Assembly (NCBI RefSeq): GCF_002807685.1
Contig: NZ_PEAX01000006.1
Coordinates: 62,001 to 126,000 of the forward strand
DNA: 64,000 nucleotides
Direction: 5' to 3'
Origin: Neoalteromonas flava
GTDB lineage: Bacteria; Pseudomonadota; Gammaproteobacteria; Enterobacterales; Alteromonadaceae
Positions 18,440-28,500 of this stretch are shown in pieces. The notes under the pieces are model-generated. The model was not told where the DNA came from. It made no database searches and saw nothing but the letters and a program-made list of their open reading frames with translations. Numbering within the stretch: position 1 is the stretch's first letter; every line of letters starts with the position of its first letter. The translations under genes were made by a program, and so were the position numbers.

Positions 18440-20278
18440 TTAGCTTTTCTCTGCGATATAACTATCAACAAACTGCTCTAATACATTCAACGGTACAGGA
18501 CCGTTTGCTAACACAACGTCATGAAACTCGCGGATATCAAACTTGTCACCCAGCGCTTGCTGTGCTTTGGCACGTAATTCCAGTATTTTCAACATACCGA
18601 TTTTATAAGCGGTAGCCTGGCTCGGCATAACCACATGGCGTTCAACCATTTTCACTGCATCCGCTTTGGCGTTAGGAGAGTTATTGACGTAGAAATCGAT
18701 TCCTTCCTCTCGCGTCCACTGCATTGCGTGAATACCCGTATCTACCACCAGACGAATGGCGCGCCATAATTCCATCGCTAAGCGGCCAAAGTCGGAATAC
18801 GGATCTTCATACAAGCCAATCTCTTTCGGCACTAGCTCACTGTAAAGACCCCAACCTTCGGTGTAAGCCGTGTAACGACCGAATTTACGAAACTTTGGTA
18901 ATCCCTCTAACTCCTGAGCAATCGCAATCTGCATGTGATGACCTGGGATCCCTTCGTGATAAGCCAACGCTTCCATTTGATAGGTCGGCATTGACGCCAT
19001 GTCGTACAGATTTGCGTAGTAAGTACCCGGGCGAGTTCCATCCATCGAGGGCTGTTGATAAAAGGCTTTACCCGCAGACTTTTCACGATAAGGCTCTACG
19101 GCTTTTACGATAAGCCCAGCTTTCGGCTTGGTAATAAACAACTCATCCAAACGCGTCTTCATGTTATCGATCCAAGCAGTTGCTTCGCTCAAATAGCGTG
19201 CGCGACCTTCGTCAGTGCTAGGGTAAACAAATTGCTCAGATTCACGCATATGCACAAAGAATTCGTTGAGGGTTCCTTCAAAACCCACCTTTTGCATAAT
19301 TTCGCGCATTTCATCATGAATGCGAGCAACTTCATCCAAGCCGATTTGATGAATCTCAGCAGCCGTCAGATCAGTCGTGGTCGTGCGTTTTAACGCGTTA
19401 TTATAAAAAGCCTTTCCATCAGGAAACTTCCAAGCACCGTCTTTTGTGTCCGCCTTTGCTTCCAACTTATTAAGTGCGCTAATTAGGCTCTCGTATGCTG
19501 GCTTAACAGAACTGAGTAATGCCTGCTTTGCGGCTTGAACCAATGATTCTTTCTGAGCTTGAGCGATGTCGAGCTTATCAACCTTCGCAGTAAAGTCAGC
19601 CAACAGTGTACTGTCTTTGCCATCTTCAAACGGCGCACCAGTGATAATATTCTGGCTGGCATTAATTGCATGTGGATAGACAAATTTAGGTGCGATGATC
19701 CCAGCGTCTGCACGCTGATTTAGATTTTCAATCAGCTGAGAGAAAAGCACTGGCAGTCCGTTTAAACGACTGATGTATGCCTCAGCGTCTTCAACCGTAG
19801 CAATGCGATGTTGATTGATTAATAAGGAAGCGACACTGGAGTGCAAACCAAACATTTGGTTGACAGGATAATTATATAAACGCCATTTGTAATCAGCGAT
19901 TTCTCGTTCAAGCCTCTGTTTCATCAGCTGCAAACTGACGCGGGTTTGAGTATCCAACTCAGACTCATCCAGTGCGTTTACACGGGCCAGATTCTCTTTG
20001 GTCAACGCCAAATCTTCTTGCGCACGTTCATCAGATAGGTCATCCCACTTGTCCTGATCATCTTTGATCCCAAGATAAGACTGATACATCGGACTGCGCA
20101 TAACACCCTGCATAAAAATTTCATCAAACAGCGCGTTGGCTTTTTCTGATGCCGAAAGCGCTGCCTTATTTTCTGCTGCAGTTTCAGTTAACTGAGCACT
20201 GTGATTGTGGGCTAAAACCTGCGTGGAACCAAACACGCACAGAGATACGCTAACGGCTAATAAAGTACGTTTAAACAT
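18440..20278 (-). CDS. DUF885 family secreted metallopeptidase-like protein
   Basis: 612-residue exported protein of the DUF885 family (COG4805), distant relatives of zinc peptidases. Residues 1-23 are a signal peptide (MFKRTLLAVSVSLCVFGSTQ then VLA, cut before HNHS). The presumed active site is YHEGIPGHHMQIAIAQEL (an expanded HExxxGHH motif, about residue 445-465), followed by TAYTEGWGLYSELVP with the downstream Glu, both strongly conserved in the family. The rest is helical. AGGA precedes the ATG at about 10 nt. No partner gene: it stands alone between a terminator and a 343-bp divergent region. Peptidase activity is expected from the motifs, but the substrate is unknown. Confidence 0.9.
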   Translation of the reverse strand: MFKRTLLAVSVSLCVFGSTQVLAHNHSAQLTETAAENKAALSASEKANALFDEIFMQGVMRSPMYQSYLGIKDDQDKWDDLSDERAQEDLALTKENLARVNALDESELDTQTRVSLQLMKQRLEREIADYKWRLYNYPVNQMFGLHSSVASLLINQHRIATVEDAEAYISRLNGLPVLFSQLIENLNQRADAGIIAPKFVYPHAINASQNIITGAPFEDGKDSTLLADFTAKVDKLDIAQAQKESLVQAAKQALLSSVKPAYESLISALNKLEAKADTKDGAWKFPDGKAFYNNALKRTTTTDLTAAEIHQIGLDEVARIHDEMREIMQKVGFEGTLNEFFVHMRESEQFVYPSTDEGRARYLSEATAWIDNMKTRLDELFITKPKAGLIVKAVEPYREKSAGKAFYQQPSMDGTRPGTYYANLYDMASMPTYQMEALAYHEGIPGHHMQIAIAQELEGLPKFRKFGRYTAYTEGWGLYSELVPKEIGLYEDPYSDFGRLAMELWRAIRLVVDTGIHAMQWTREEGIDFYVNNSPNAKADAVKMVERHVVMPSQATAYKIGMLKILELRAKAQQALGDKFDIREFHDVVLANGPVPLNVLEQFVDSYIAEKS

Positions 20279-20559
20279 CTCACAATAATCCTGATAGTTT
20301 TGAAAATTTTTGACGCATAAACGTTACTGACTTCAGAAATTTTATCTAGCCCAGTCGTCTGCCTGTATCGCAAGTTGGTCTCAATATTATAGTTTGAGTA
20401 GGATTCTTGTTAATAAAGTGCTGCGCATTGATGTGCTAGTACATAGGATAAAAGCAAGATCATCAGCTTTCTTATTTAATTAGCACTAGATAACATCGTT
20501 GTGAACTGTAGTTTTGTATCGCTGGGCAACCGTGACCGATCTATATCTGATCAATAGAG

Positions 20560-20590
20560 TTGAAATATTTACCGATAAATAAAGTACAAT
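20560..20590 (+). promoter_or_regulatory. Candidate sigma-70 promoter for the RbgA-like GTPase gene
   Basis: TTGAAA at 20560-20565 and TACAAT at 20585-20590 with a 19-bp spacer, 31 bp before the GTG start. The rest of the 343-bp divergent gap (20279-20621) shows no gene; it must also hold the DUF885 promoter, for which I see no strong match. Confidence 0.4.
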
Positions 20591-20621
20591 AGCGCTTTAT
20601 TTTGGTGAAAAGGCAGTTCGA

Positions 20622-21626
20622 GTGGCGTTACAGTGGTTTCCTGGGCATATGCACAAAGCCCTAAAAGAGATTAAGGAATCTCTGAGTAAAGTAGACATCC
20701 TCATTGAGGTTTTGGATGCGCGTATTCCCTACTCCAGTGAAAACCCCGAAATTGCCAAAATTCGTGGCGACAAACCTTGCCTCAAAATCCTCAATAAATA
20801 TGACTTGGCAGATCCTGAAATCACCGCGCGCTGGCAAGCGCACCTAGAAAGTGAACGCGGTGTCAGCACCATTACAACTTCGAGTGATAAACCGGCCGAA
20901 AGTAAGCAAATCATGCAGATCATTCGCCGTATTTGCGCCGATAAAGATGCTTCGGTGAAAGCCATTAATGCCATGATTACGGGGATCCCGAATGTCGGCA
21001 AATCAACGTTAATCAACATTTTGGCAGGCCGCGTGATAGCGAAGACCGGTAATGAACCGGCAGTAACCAAAGCCCAACAACGGATCCGTTTAGACAATGG
21101 TATTGTGTTACACGATACGCCAGGAGTTTTATGGCCAAAGCTTGAAAATCCTCATTCCATATATCGGTTGGCATCTTCAGGCGCGGTCAAAAATACCGCG
21201 ATGGACTATGACGACGTAGGCTTTTTCGCAGCTGATTATTTAATTAAAGCCTATCCTGAATTAATGAAGCAGAACTTTAAACTGGATGAACTTCCCGACA
21301 CCGAAATCGAATTTCTGGAAGCTGCCGCCAAAAAGCGCGGTGCCATCATGAGTGGTGGCAGAGTCAACCTTCACAAAATTTGTGAAGTTCTGTTAAATGA
21401 ATTGCAGTCAGGAAAGCTTGGCAGGATCAGCCTTGAAACTCCTGAAATGCTCGTCCAAGAAAAAATTGAAATAGCTGCAGCCGCGGCAAAAAAGGCGGCT
21501 GACAAAGCCAAACGCAAACAGCGTTTCAAAGAAGGCTCAGCGACGCCAGACAAACAAGAGCGTAAAGAAAAACGCACTGAGAAACGCGCCGAACAAAGCC
21601 GACGCATGAAAAAAAATCGCGGTTAA
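20622..21626 (+). CDS. RbgA/YlqF-like ribosome biogenesis GTPase
   Basis: Circularly permuted GTPase of the YlqF/RbgA (YawG) family, implicated in late large-subunit assembly in Bacillus; role inferred here. GTG start at 20622 with AAGG 8 nt upstream; 334 residues. The motif order is permuted as expected: G4 NKYD (about 66), G5-like TTSSDKPAES, then G1 GIPNVGKST (about 126), switch Thr in GNEPAVTKAQQ, and G3 DTPGVLWPK (about 167). A helical C-terminal domain is followed by a Lys/Arg/Ala-rich tail of about 60 residues (from AAAAAKKAADKAKRK), likely an RNA-binding extension. Its 3' end is 7 bp from the converging FAD oxidoreductase gene. Confidence 0.92.
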   Translation: MALQWFPGHMHKALKEIKESLSKVDILIEVLDARIPYSSENPEIAKIRGDKPCLKILNKYDLADPEITARWQAHLESERGVSTITTSSDKPAESKQIMQIIRRICADKDASVKAINAMITGIPNVGKSTLINILAGRVIAKTGNEPAVTKAQQRIRLDNGIVLHDTPGVLWPKLENPHSIYRLASSGAVKNTAMDYDDVGFFAADYLIKAYPELMKQNFKLDELPDTEIEFLEAAAKKRGAIMSGGRVNLHKICEVLLNELQSGKLGRISLETPEMLVQEKIEIAAAAAKKAADKAKRKQRFKEGSATPDKQERKEKRTEKRAEQSRRMKKNRG

Positions 21627-21633
21627 TGAGTAT

Positions 21634-23259
21634 TTACTGGTTGGCGCTATCTACTACAGACAAGGCAACAGCTTCAGCCACACGAATGCCATCAATGCCG
21701 GCTGACCAGATGCCACCCGCATAACCCGCTCCCTCACCTGCGGGATAAAGCCCTGCAACATTAATACTTTGGTAATCTTTGCCACGCTTAATACACACAG
21801 GAGACGACGTGCGCGTTTCAACGCCCGTCAATAACCCTTCGGCTTTGGCAAAACCTTTGATTTGACGGTCAAAGGCTGGGATCGCTTCGCGTATGGCTTC
21901 GGTGACAAACTCAGGAACAACCTTGCTTAAATCTGTGAGCGTAATTCCCGGCGTGTAAGATGGCTTAACCTCACCCAATTCTGAGCTTGGTTTACCTTTT
22001 AGGAAATCTCCAATCAATTGTGCGGGTGCATGGTAATTTTCACCCCCTGCTACAAATGCCAATTCTTCCAACTTGCGTTGCAAATCAATCCCCGCGAGTG
22101 GATGATCCGGATAGTCTTTCTCAGGTTCAATCCCCACGACAATGGCACTATTGGCGTTACGTTCGTGGCGAGAGTACTGGCTCATGCCATTGGTTACTAC
22201 GCGCCCCGGCTCGGATGTCGCAGCCACCACTGTTCCCCCCGGACACATACAAAAGCTATAAACCGAGCGACCATTCTTACAATGATGGACCAGTTTATAA
22301 TCAGCCGCGCCAAGGATTGGATTGCCCGCATTATCACCAAAGCGACAGCGGTCAATCATGCTCTGCTCATGTTCGATGCGAAAACCAATAGAAAAAGGCT
22401 TGGCTTCGATGTAAACACCTTGGTCATACAAGGCTTGGAACGTATCGCGTGCACTATGCCCAACCGCTAAGATCACATGTTGACAGGGCAAATATTCACC
22501 ATTAGACAGATGCAGCCCTTTCACTTTATGTTGGTTTTGCGCACTGTCTAAATCCAACTTCTCAACGCGAGTACTGAAACGGATCTCGCCCCCAAGATCC
22601 AAAATCTGCTGACGCATTTTTTCCACCATATTCACCAGTTTAAAGGTTCCTATGTGTGGTTTACTCACGTACATAATTTCTTCGGGAGCACCTGCGGCCA
22701 CAAATTCATGCAGTACTTTACGGCCATAGTGCTTGGGATCTTTAACTTGGCTGTAGAGCTTTCCGTCAGAGAAAGTCCCCGCGCCGCCTTCGCCAAATTG
22801 CACATTGGATTCAGGATTAAGGGGCTGCTTGCGCCAAAAGCCAAACGTATCTTTGGTACGTTCACGTACGGCTTTGCCGCGCTCTAAAACAATTGGTTTA
22901 AACCCCATTTGCGCCAAAATCAGCGCAGCAAATAAGCCACACGGCCCCAGCCCCACGACGACCGGGCGTTCATGCAATTCAGCAGGCGCTTGAGCGACAA
23001 ATTTGTATTCCATATCAGGGGTTTGGCGCACCCCTTGTTGCGGGGAAAATTGTTCTAATAACGCTGCTTCATTTTCAACGTCCAAATCCAGGGTATAAAT
23101 TAGTTTAATATCTCGCTTATTGCGCGCGTCGTAACCACGCCTGAAAACATTCAGTGACAGTAGCTGACTAGGAGGAATGTTAAGCTTGCTTAACACCGCC
23201 TGCTCGAGCGCTGACTCATCGTGATCCAGGGGGAGTTGAATATCGGTTAAACGCAACAT
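21634..23259 (-). CDS. FAD-dependent oxidoreductase (COG2509 type)
   Basis: 541-residue uncharacterised FAD-dependent dehydrogenase of the COG2509 group. After an N-terminal about 80-residue domain unique to the group comes the dinucleotide-binding site VVVGLGPCGLFAALILAQMG (GxGPxG, about residue 100), the ERGKAVRERTKDTFGFW segment, the group hallmark NVQFGEGGAGTFSDGKLYSQ, and near the C-terminus GLYPAGEGAGYAGGIWSAG, the second FAD contact. Several Cys (FCMCPGG) are also conserved in the group. ATG 23259; 182 bp separate it from the divergent ferredoxin gene, so electron transfer between the two products is conceivable but unproven. Confidence 0.9.
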   Translation of the reverse strand: MLRLTDIQLPLDHDESALEQAVLSKLNIPPSQLLSLNVFRRGYDARNKRDIKLIYTLDLDVENEAALLEQFSPQQGVRQTPDMEYKFVAQAPAELHERPVVVGLGPCGLFAALILAQMGFKPIVLERGKAVRERTKDTFGFWRKQPLNPESNVQFGEGGAGTFSDGKLYSQVKDPKHYGRKVLHEFVAAGAPEEIMYVSKPHIGTFKLVNMVEKMRQQILDLGGEIRFSTRVEKLDLDSAQNQHKVKGLHLSNGEYLPCQHVILAVGHSARDTFQALYDQGVYIEAKPFSIGFRIEHEQSMIDRCRFGDNAGNPILGAADYKLVHHCKNGRSVYSFCMCPGGTVVAATSEPGRVVTNGMSQYSRHERNANSAIVVGIEPEKDYPDHPLAGIDLQRKLEELAFVAGGENYHAPAQLIGDFLKGKPSSELGEVKPSYTPGITLTDLSKVVPEFVTEAIREAIPAFDRQIKGFAKAEGLLTGVETRTSSPVCIKRGKDYQSINVAGLYPAGEGAGYAGGIWSAGIDGIRVAEAVALSVVDSANQ

Positions 23260-23441
23260 GTAAACTTACTCATATATAGATTGGATAGCATCTTCGCAAA
23301 GACGCGTAGTGTAAATCAGATACCCACAATTAGGTAGCTAAACTAGGTTTTTAGCGGGTTAGGAAACAACAGGAACTTGTGTTTTAACAAGGCTGGATTA
23401 CACTATTCGGCATATTATCCTAACAAACCCATTCTCCTAGC

Positions 23442-23765
23442 ATGACCTTTGTAGTCACCGACAATTGCATTAAGTGTAAATACACCGATTGCGTCGCGGT
23501 TTGCCCCGTCGATGCGTTCTTTGAAGGGCCCAACTTTTTGGTGATTGATCCAGCCATTTGTATTGATTGCGCGCTCTGCGTGCCTGAATGCCCAGCGGAG
23601 GCGATTTTTCAGGATAACGCGCTGCCGCCAGGTCAAGAGCCCTATCTGGCTATCAATGCAGAACTCTGTGAACAATGGCCAAACATTAATGAGTTGAAAG
23701 CACCACCGGCGGATGCCGATGAATGGAACGGCATAGCAAACAAACTGCCGATGCTTGAACGTTAG
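23442..23765 (+). CDS. fdxA: FdxA-type 7Fe ferredoxin
   Basis: 107-residue cytoplasmic ferredoxin. The N-terminal half holds two cluster motifs: [18 protein letters not shown] (the CxxC(x4)CxxxCP pattern of a 3Fe-4S/4Fe-4S protein) and [17 protein letters not shown]. The C-terminal about 50 residues ([18 protein letters not shown]) are typical of FdxA of Proteobacteria. The ATG lacks a visible Shine-Dalgarno sequence. The last 4 bp overlap the converging rlmE gene. The partner reductase is unknown; the divergent FAD oxidoreductase is one candidate. Confidence 0.93.
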   Translation: MTFVVTDNCIKCKYTDCVAVCPVDAFFEGPNFLVIDPAICIDCALCVPECPAEAIFQDNALPPGQEPYLAINAELCEQWPNINELKAPPADADEWNGIANKLPMLER

Positions 23766-24382
23766 CCGCGAAAACCCTTACCAACCAAGTACACTTCGCG
23801 CGATCGCGGTCGCGAGGCAGCCGGTTTACGCACAATAACTTTATCGAACGAGCGTTGTACGTCTTTCATGTATTCATCATAGCCCACACCTTGGAACACT
23901 TTGGCGCAGAAGCTTCCACCCGGTTTTAATACATTACGGGCCATATCGAGTGCCAACTCAACCAGATACATTGAAGTGTATTGATCCGTGCTTTTAACCC
24001 CACTTAAGTTTGGCGCCATGTCTGAAATCACTGTATCCACCGGAGTACCATCGAGTGCTTGGAGAATTTCCTCGTACACCGCTTCTTCGGTAAAGTCGCC
24101 CTGAATAAACGTAACACCGATAATCGAATCCATCGGCAAGATATCAGACGCGATGACACGCCCTGACTCACCGACCACAGGTGCAACGATTTGTGACCAT
24201 CCTCCCGGCGCCGAACCCAAGTCCATCACTACTGAGCCTGGTCGGTACAATTTGTCTTTTTCATTGATTTCGATGAGTTTGTAGCTCGCACGCGAGCGAT
24301 AACCATCCATTTGCGCTTTCTTTACATAAGGATCGTTAACGTGCTCATCCAGCCATTTTTTACTGGTCTTTGATCGGGCCAT
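23762..24382 (-). CDS. rlmE: 23S rRNA (uridine-2552-2'-O) methyltransferase RlmE
   Basis: FtsJ/RrmJ-family enzyme that 2'-O-methylates U2552 in the A-loop of 23S rRNA during 50S maturation. 206 residues (209 in E. coli). It starts [20 protein letters not shown]; the catalytic K-D-K-E set is visible as the Lys of [11 protein letters not shown], Asp of [11 protein letters not shown], Lys of [11 protein letters not shown] and Glu of [10 protein letters not shown]; the SAM site is [14 protein letters not shown]. In E. coli rlmE precedes ftsH, but here it is a single gene between fdxA and a SpoU methyltransferase gene, without ftsH. Confidence 0.97.
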   Translation of the reverse strand: MARSKTSKKWLDEHVNDPYVKKAQMDGYRSRASYKLIEINEKDKLYRPGSVVMDLGSAPGGWSQIVAPVVGESGRVIASDILPMDSIIGVTFIQGDFTEEAVYEEILQALDGTPVDTVISDMAPNLSGVKSTDQYTSMYLVELALDMARNVLKPGGSFCAKVFQGVGYDEYMKDVQRSFDKVIVRKPAASRPRSREVYLVGKGFRG

Positions 24383-24477
24383 GGGGTGCGTCTTCTGTTG
24401 CTATCGCTAAAACGGCAAACATTGTATACTCACGGGCTCGAATTACAAACCTCGCACTGCACAACGGGCTCTCCCCT

Positions 24478-25224
24478 ATGAAGCTTGACGATGTCAAAAA
24501 ACTGCATCAAAAGAAGTATCGATCTCAATTTGGCTACTACTTGGTTGAGGGTGAACACCTCATATTAGAGCTACAGAAAACGGTTCACCACGCAGATGAA
24601 GCTAGCGAAATCACCCTATATGTGACTGAGTCAAACCATGAATGGGCCAAGCAGCTAACAGCAGGGTTTGAAATGGTTGTGGTCAGCGATAAACAAATGG
24701 CCCAACTCAGTGATACCAAGTCTCCCCAAGGGATGATTGCGAAAGTTCCCCTCATACGAGCAAAAGCGAACATAGAGGCCACACATAAGCAACCCAAACG
24801 CTGTATTTATCTGCACGAAGTCCAAGACCCTGGTAACCTTGGTACCATCATTCGCACATTGGCGTGGTTTGGACAATTCAAACTACTGCTTAGTCCGAAC
24901 AGTGTGGATCCCTACAACTCAAAAGTGGTACGTGCCAGTATGGGCGCTATATTTAGTTTACCCATCGAGTTTGATGTAGCGCTTGAAACTTTGCCGGAGC
25001 GTTTTGCTAACTTTGCTTATTTAGATTTGCAAGGCAGTGCCGTCAGCACACCCAGTTTTGCCGATTTTGAATGCTACTTATTTGGCAATGAGGCACGTGG
25101 CGTTCCCCATGCAGCACTCAGCCAATTTAACGCAAAGCCCTACACCATCCCGGGAACTGGTACCATTGACTCGCTCAACCTCGCCAGCTCTGTGAGTATT
25201 TGTGCTTATCAGCTTTCTATTTAG
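24478..25224 (+). CDS. TrmH/SpoU-family RNA 2'-O-methyltransferase
   Basis: SPOUT-class (knotted) SAM-dependent RNA ribose methyltransferase. Start at ATG 24478 (MKLDDVKKLHQKKYR) gives 248 residues; a longer frame to 24370 would overlap rlmE and lacks family similarity. N-terminal substrate-binding domain (about 10-90, YYLVEGEHLILELQ) and the SPOU domain with motif 1 EVQDPGNLGTIIRTLAWFG, motif 2 CYLFGNEARGVP and motif 3 GTGTIDSLNLASSVSI. The motif 3 Glu/Ser variant (TIDSLN rather than xxESLN) is a small oddity. The specific rRNA or tRNA target is not deducible. It is divergent from rlmE across about 95 bp. Confidence 0.9.
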   Translation: MKLDDVKKLHQKKYRSQFGYYLVEGEHLILELQKTVHHADEASEITLYVTESNHEWAKQLTAGFEMVVVSDKQMAQLSDTKSPQGMIAKVPLIRAKANIEATHKQPKRCIYLHEVQDPGNLGTIIRTLAWFGQFKLLLSPNSVDPYNSKVVRASMGAIFSLPIEFDVALETLPERFANFAYLDLQGSAVSTPSFADFECYLFGNEARGVPHAALSQFNAKPYTIPGTGTIDSLNLASSVSICAYQLSI

Positions 25225-25287
25225 TTTAAGTTTGTAAACAGAATCAAAATCAGTTTAATTGCTAAAGATATGAACGACGAAGGAAAG

Positions 25288-25364
<77 letters not shown>

Positions 25365-25391
25365 ATAGGCGTGCTTGACTAAGCGGCGCGT

Positions 25392-25420
25392 ATGTTAGCG
25401 ATTCGATTTTCATTCTGCAA
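25392..25420 (-). promoter_or_regulatory. Candidate promoter for tRNA-Val with GC-rich discriminator
   Basis: On the minus strand TTGCAG, a 17-bp spacer and TAACAT are followed by ACGCGCCGC before the tRNA. A GC-rich discriminator after the -10 box is the usual mark of stringently controlled stable-RNA promoters. Confidence 0.5.
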
Positions 25421-25545
25421 GCAGTTTTACGTATTTTTCTTGGTTTTTGTGTGGGTCTTTAATTTTAGCTTGGGCAAACACTGGACGTGCGCTAGAAGCT
25501 ACTGCTACAGTCTTTAGTAATGAGAAATTACGAGCAGTCTTTACG

Positions 25546-28500
25546 TTGAATAATAAAAGCCTGGATAGGAGTAACACTCGCCTCCTGCGAATCGCACTTA
25601 TCGCAGCTGTTGCTCTTATAATCGTTTCCATATTTGTTACGCGCTATGCGCTCATTAAAATCCGCGACAATGTACGCAATGAGGTCGGCAACGCACTTAC
25701 TGTCGTACTAGAAACCACCACTACCGCCCTCCAGTTATGGTATGACAATAACGTCTTACAAATCACCGAAGCCGCCTCAACTGAAGGTGTGGGAGAAGCC
25801 GTTGTAACGCTTATAGACCCAGCGACGTCGCCAGCCGAGCGCGCGATTTTAGATGAATTGCTACATACTCGTTTTTTCGAACTGCAGCGTCTGCAGGGTC
25901 ATAATGGCTTTGATATTCTGCAGTTAGATGGGCGCCGTGTAATAACCACCGCGAACAATGCTGGGCAGGAGACTCCTGTGTTTATTGGGCAGTATCCTGA
26001 ACTTGTTGCCAAGGTAATAGAAGATGCACAACCTGCATATATCCCGCCGACAAAAGAGGTGGTTAAGCAAAGCGACTTTATTACCTCTCACTTTCTAGCT
26101 CCTATCATGGTTAACGGTGAGGTTGTCGCATTACTCGCATCACACCATTCGCCAAAAGCTGAGCTATCATCAATTACCCAGTTAGGCAGATTAGGTAATT
26201 CGGGAGAAACCTATCTTATTAACACCGACGGAATGTTGGCATCTGAAAGCAGATTCATCGCTGATCTAGTCAACGCTAAACTAATTCCCTCTGGGACGTC
26301 ATCGATTCTTGCCGTTGACGTCAAAAACCCCGGCGTCGATTTGACTGCCGGTCGGTCAGCTGAGTTACGACGTTCAGAGCAACCTCTTACCCTCATGGCA
26401 CAAAAGGTTATTAAGGGAGAGAGCGGCATGAAGCTCGAAGGTTATCGAGATTACCGCGGTGTACCTGTAATTGGCGTGTGGGCTTATTTAGATTTTCTTG
26501 CACTTGGGATAACCGCCGAAATTGACGTAAGTGAAGCTATGCGCCCTTATTTTAGTGCCCGCTCTACTGTGGTTTCACTACTAGCGGTTATTATTGGCTT
26601 TACCTTCGCTCTGGGCGGTGTGCTTTTTGTATTTTATAACCGAGCGACCAAATTAATAAAATCCTCAGCCAAAGCACTGGAAGTTGAAGTAGCTGCGCGA
26701 ACGGCTGAATTGCGCAGAACTGCAGATCAGTTAAAAAGTGAACGAACCCTAATCAGCACTGTGTTCGATTCCATCCCCGATCCTATTTTTTGTAAAACCG
26801 ATGATGGTCACTATTTTAGGGTCAATCAGGCCTTTGCCAATCTGCTTGGATTGAAGGTTGCCGAGGTTGAAGGTAAACACGACAACGAACTTTACAGCCG
26901 CGCTGAAGCCAATGCATTTTTGCTGGACGATAAAGAAACCTTAGCAAACAAAACGGCTCGTATCAGTGAGCGTTGGACAGCAACAAAGGATGGTAGCCAA
27001 ATCTTATTTGAAACGCGTAAATCGGTGTTTCAGTTACCTGATGATCATCGCGATTATATCCTCGGCGTTAGTCGCGACATTACCCAACGTAAACTGGCCG
27101 AACAACAATTGAAGTTAGCCACCCAACAGGCTAACAACGCCAACAGTGCAAAAAGTGAATTCTTGGCCCGTATGTCGCATGAAATACGTACTCCCATGAA
27201 CGGTGTCATTGGTATGCTGGAATTGTTGAATCGCTCAACACTTAACGCGGATCAACGACAAAAAGTTAAGGTAGCGAAAAGCAGCGCCGATGCCCTACTT
27301 TCAGTACTAAACGATATTCTCGACTTTTCTAAAATAGAAGCAGGCAAGCTGAGCATTGAATGCATTGATTTTAACCTGCGTCAATTGATCGAAGAAACCG
27401 CACAAAGTTTGGCGATTCGCGCAGACAGTAAAAACATAGAGCTGCTAGTGGATGTATCCGATATCAATGTAGATTTTGTTGCGGGTGATCCGCTACGGAT
27501 CCGCCAAGTTCTGACTAACTTAATTGGGAACGCGATTAAATTTACCGAGAATGGCGAGGTTCATGTTGAAGCTTCATTGGTCAAAGACGGTGGACAGAAC
27601 CGTTTACAATGTACCGTGAAGGATACCGGTATTGGGATCCCCGAAGATAAGATCGGCAGTTTATTCGAATCGTTCTCACAGGTTGACAGTTCTACCACGC
27701 GTAACTATGGCGGGAGCGGATTAGGACTAGCGATTTGTAAGCGATTAGTCAATTTGATGGACGGTGAAATTTCGGTTGATACCGAATATGGTAAAGGCAG
27801 CTGCTTTGCATTTAGTGTCTTGCTGCAAAACACTGACGCTGTGGTTTCAGAGTTACCGTCGATCAGTCTGGAAAATTGGAAAATACTGGTTGTGGACGAC
27901 AACCAGACCAATATAGATATTTTATCCGCCCATCTTGAAAACTGGGGAGCATCAGTGGTTACCGCACACCACGTGGATGAAGCACTGGATGTTCTACGGA
28001 TTAATCAAAACGCTGGTAACCAGCAAAAGAGCATAGATTTCAGCTTAGTTCTGACTGATATGCACATGCCTGATAAAGATGGATTGACACTTACTGAGTC
28101 TATTCGCCACCATTTTACTAACAAAGAGCTGCCAATCCTTATGTTAAGTTCGGTATCAAGCCAAATCGCCAGTGCTGACTTAGCGCGTCTAGGATTGGAT
28201 GGTTGCCTTACTAAACCGGTTGTAACGAGTGACTTGTTCAACGCAATAGCACTCATTTCGGTCAATCAACAAGGCGACGAGAAAGGCGTTTTTGTTTCTG
28301 AACATGCCTTGCAGCGATTGCACAAAAATAATCCTACTTCAATTGAATGGCCCAGCGATGCAAAAGTTCTTCTGGTTGAGGATAACCAAGTGAATCAAAT
28401 GGTGGCAGAAGGTTTATTGGGTACGCTTCACCTTGCCTGTGAGCATGCGAAACACGGACAAGAAGCGATAGACATGCTAAATCAGCACCCGCCAGGGTAC

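Noticed and set aside
22018-22470. 150-codon open frame antisense to the FAD oxidoreductase gene
   Set aside because: Arises from codon bias of the real gene on the other strand; composition is Cys/His/Arg-odd and there is no ribosome-binding site.
24370-24477. Longer start for the SpoU methyltransferase overlapping rlmE
   Set aside because: Would run through the divergent promoter zone and add 36 non-conserved residues.
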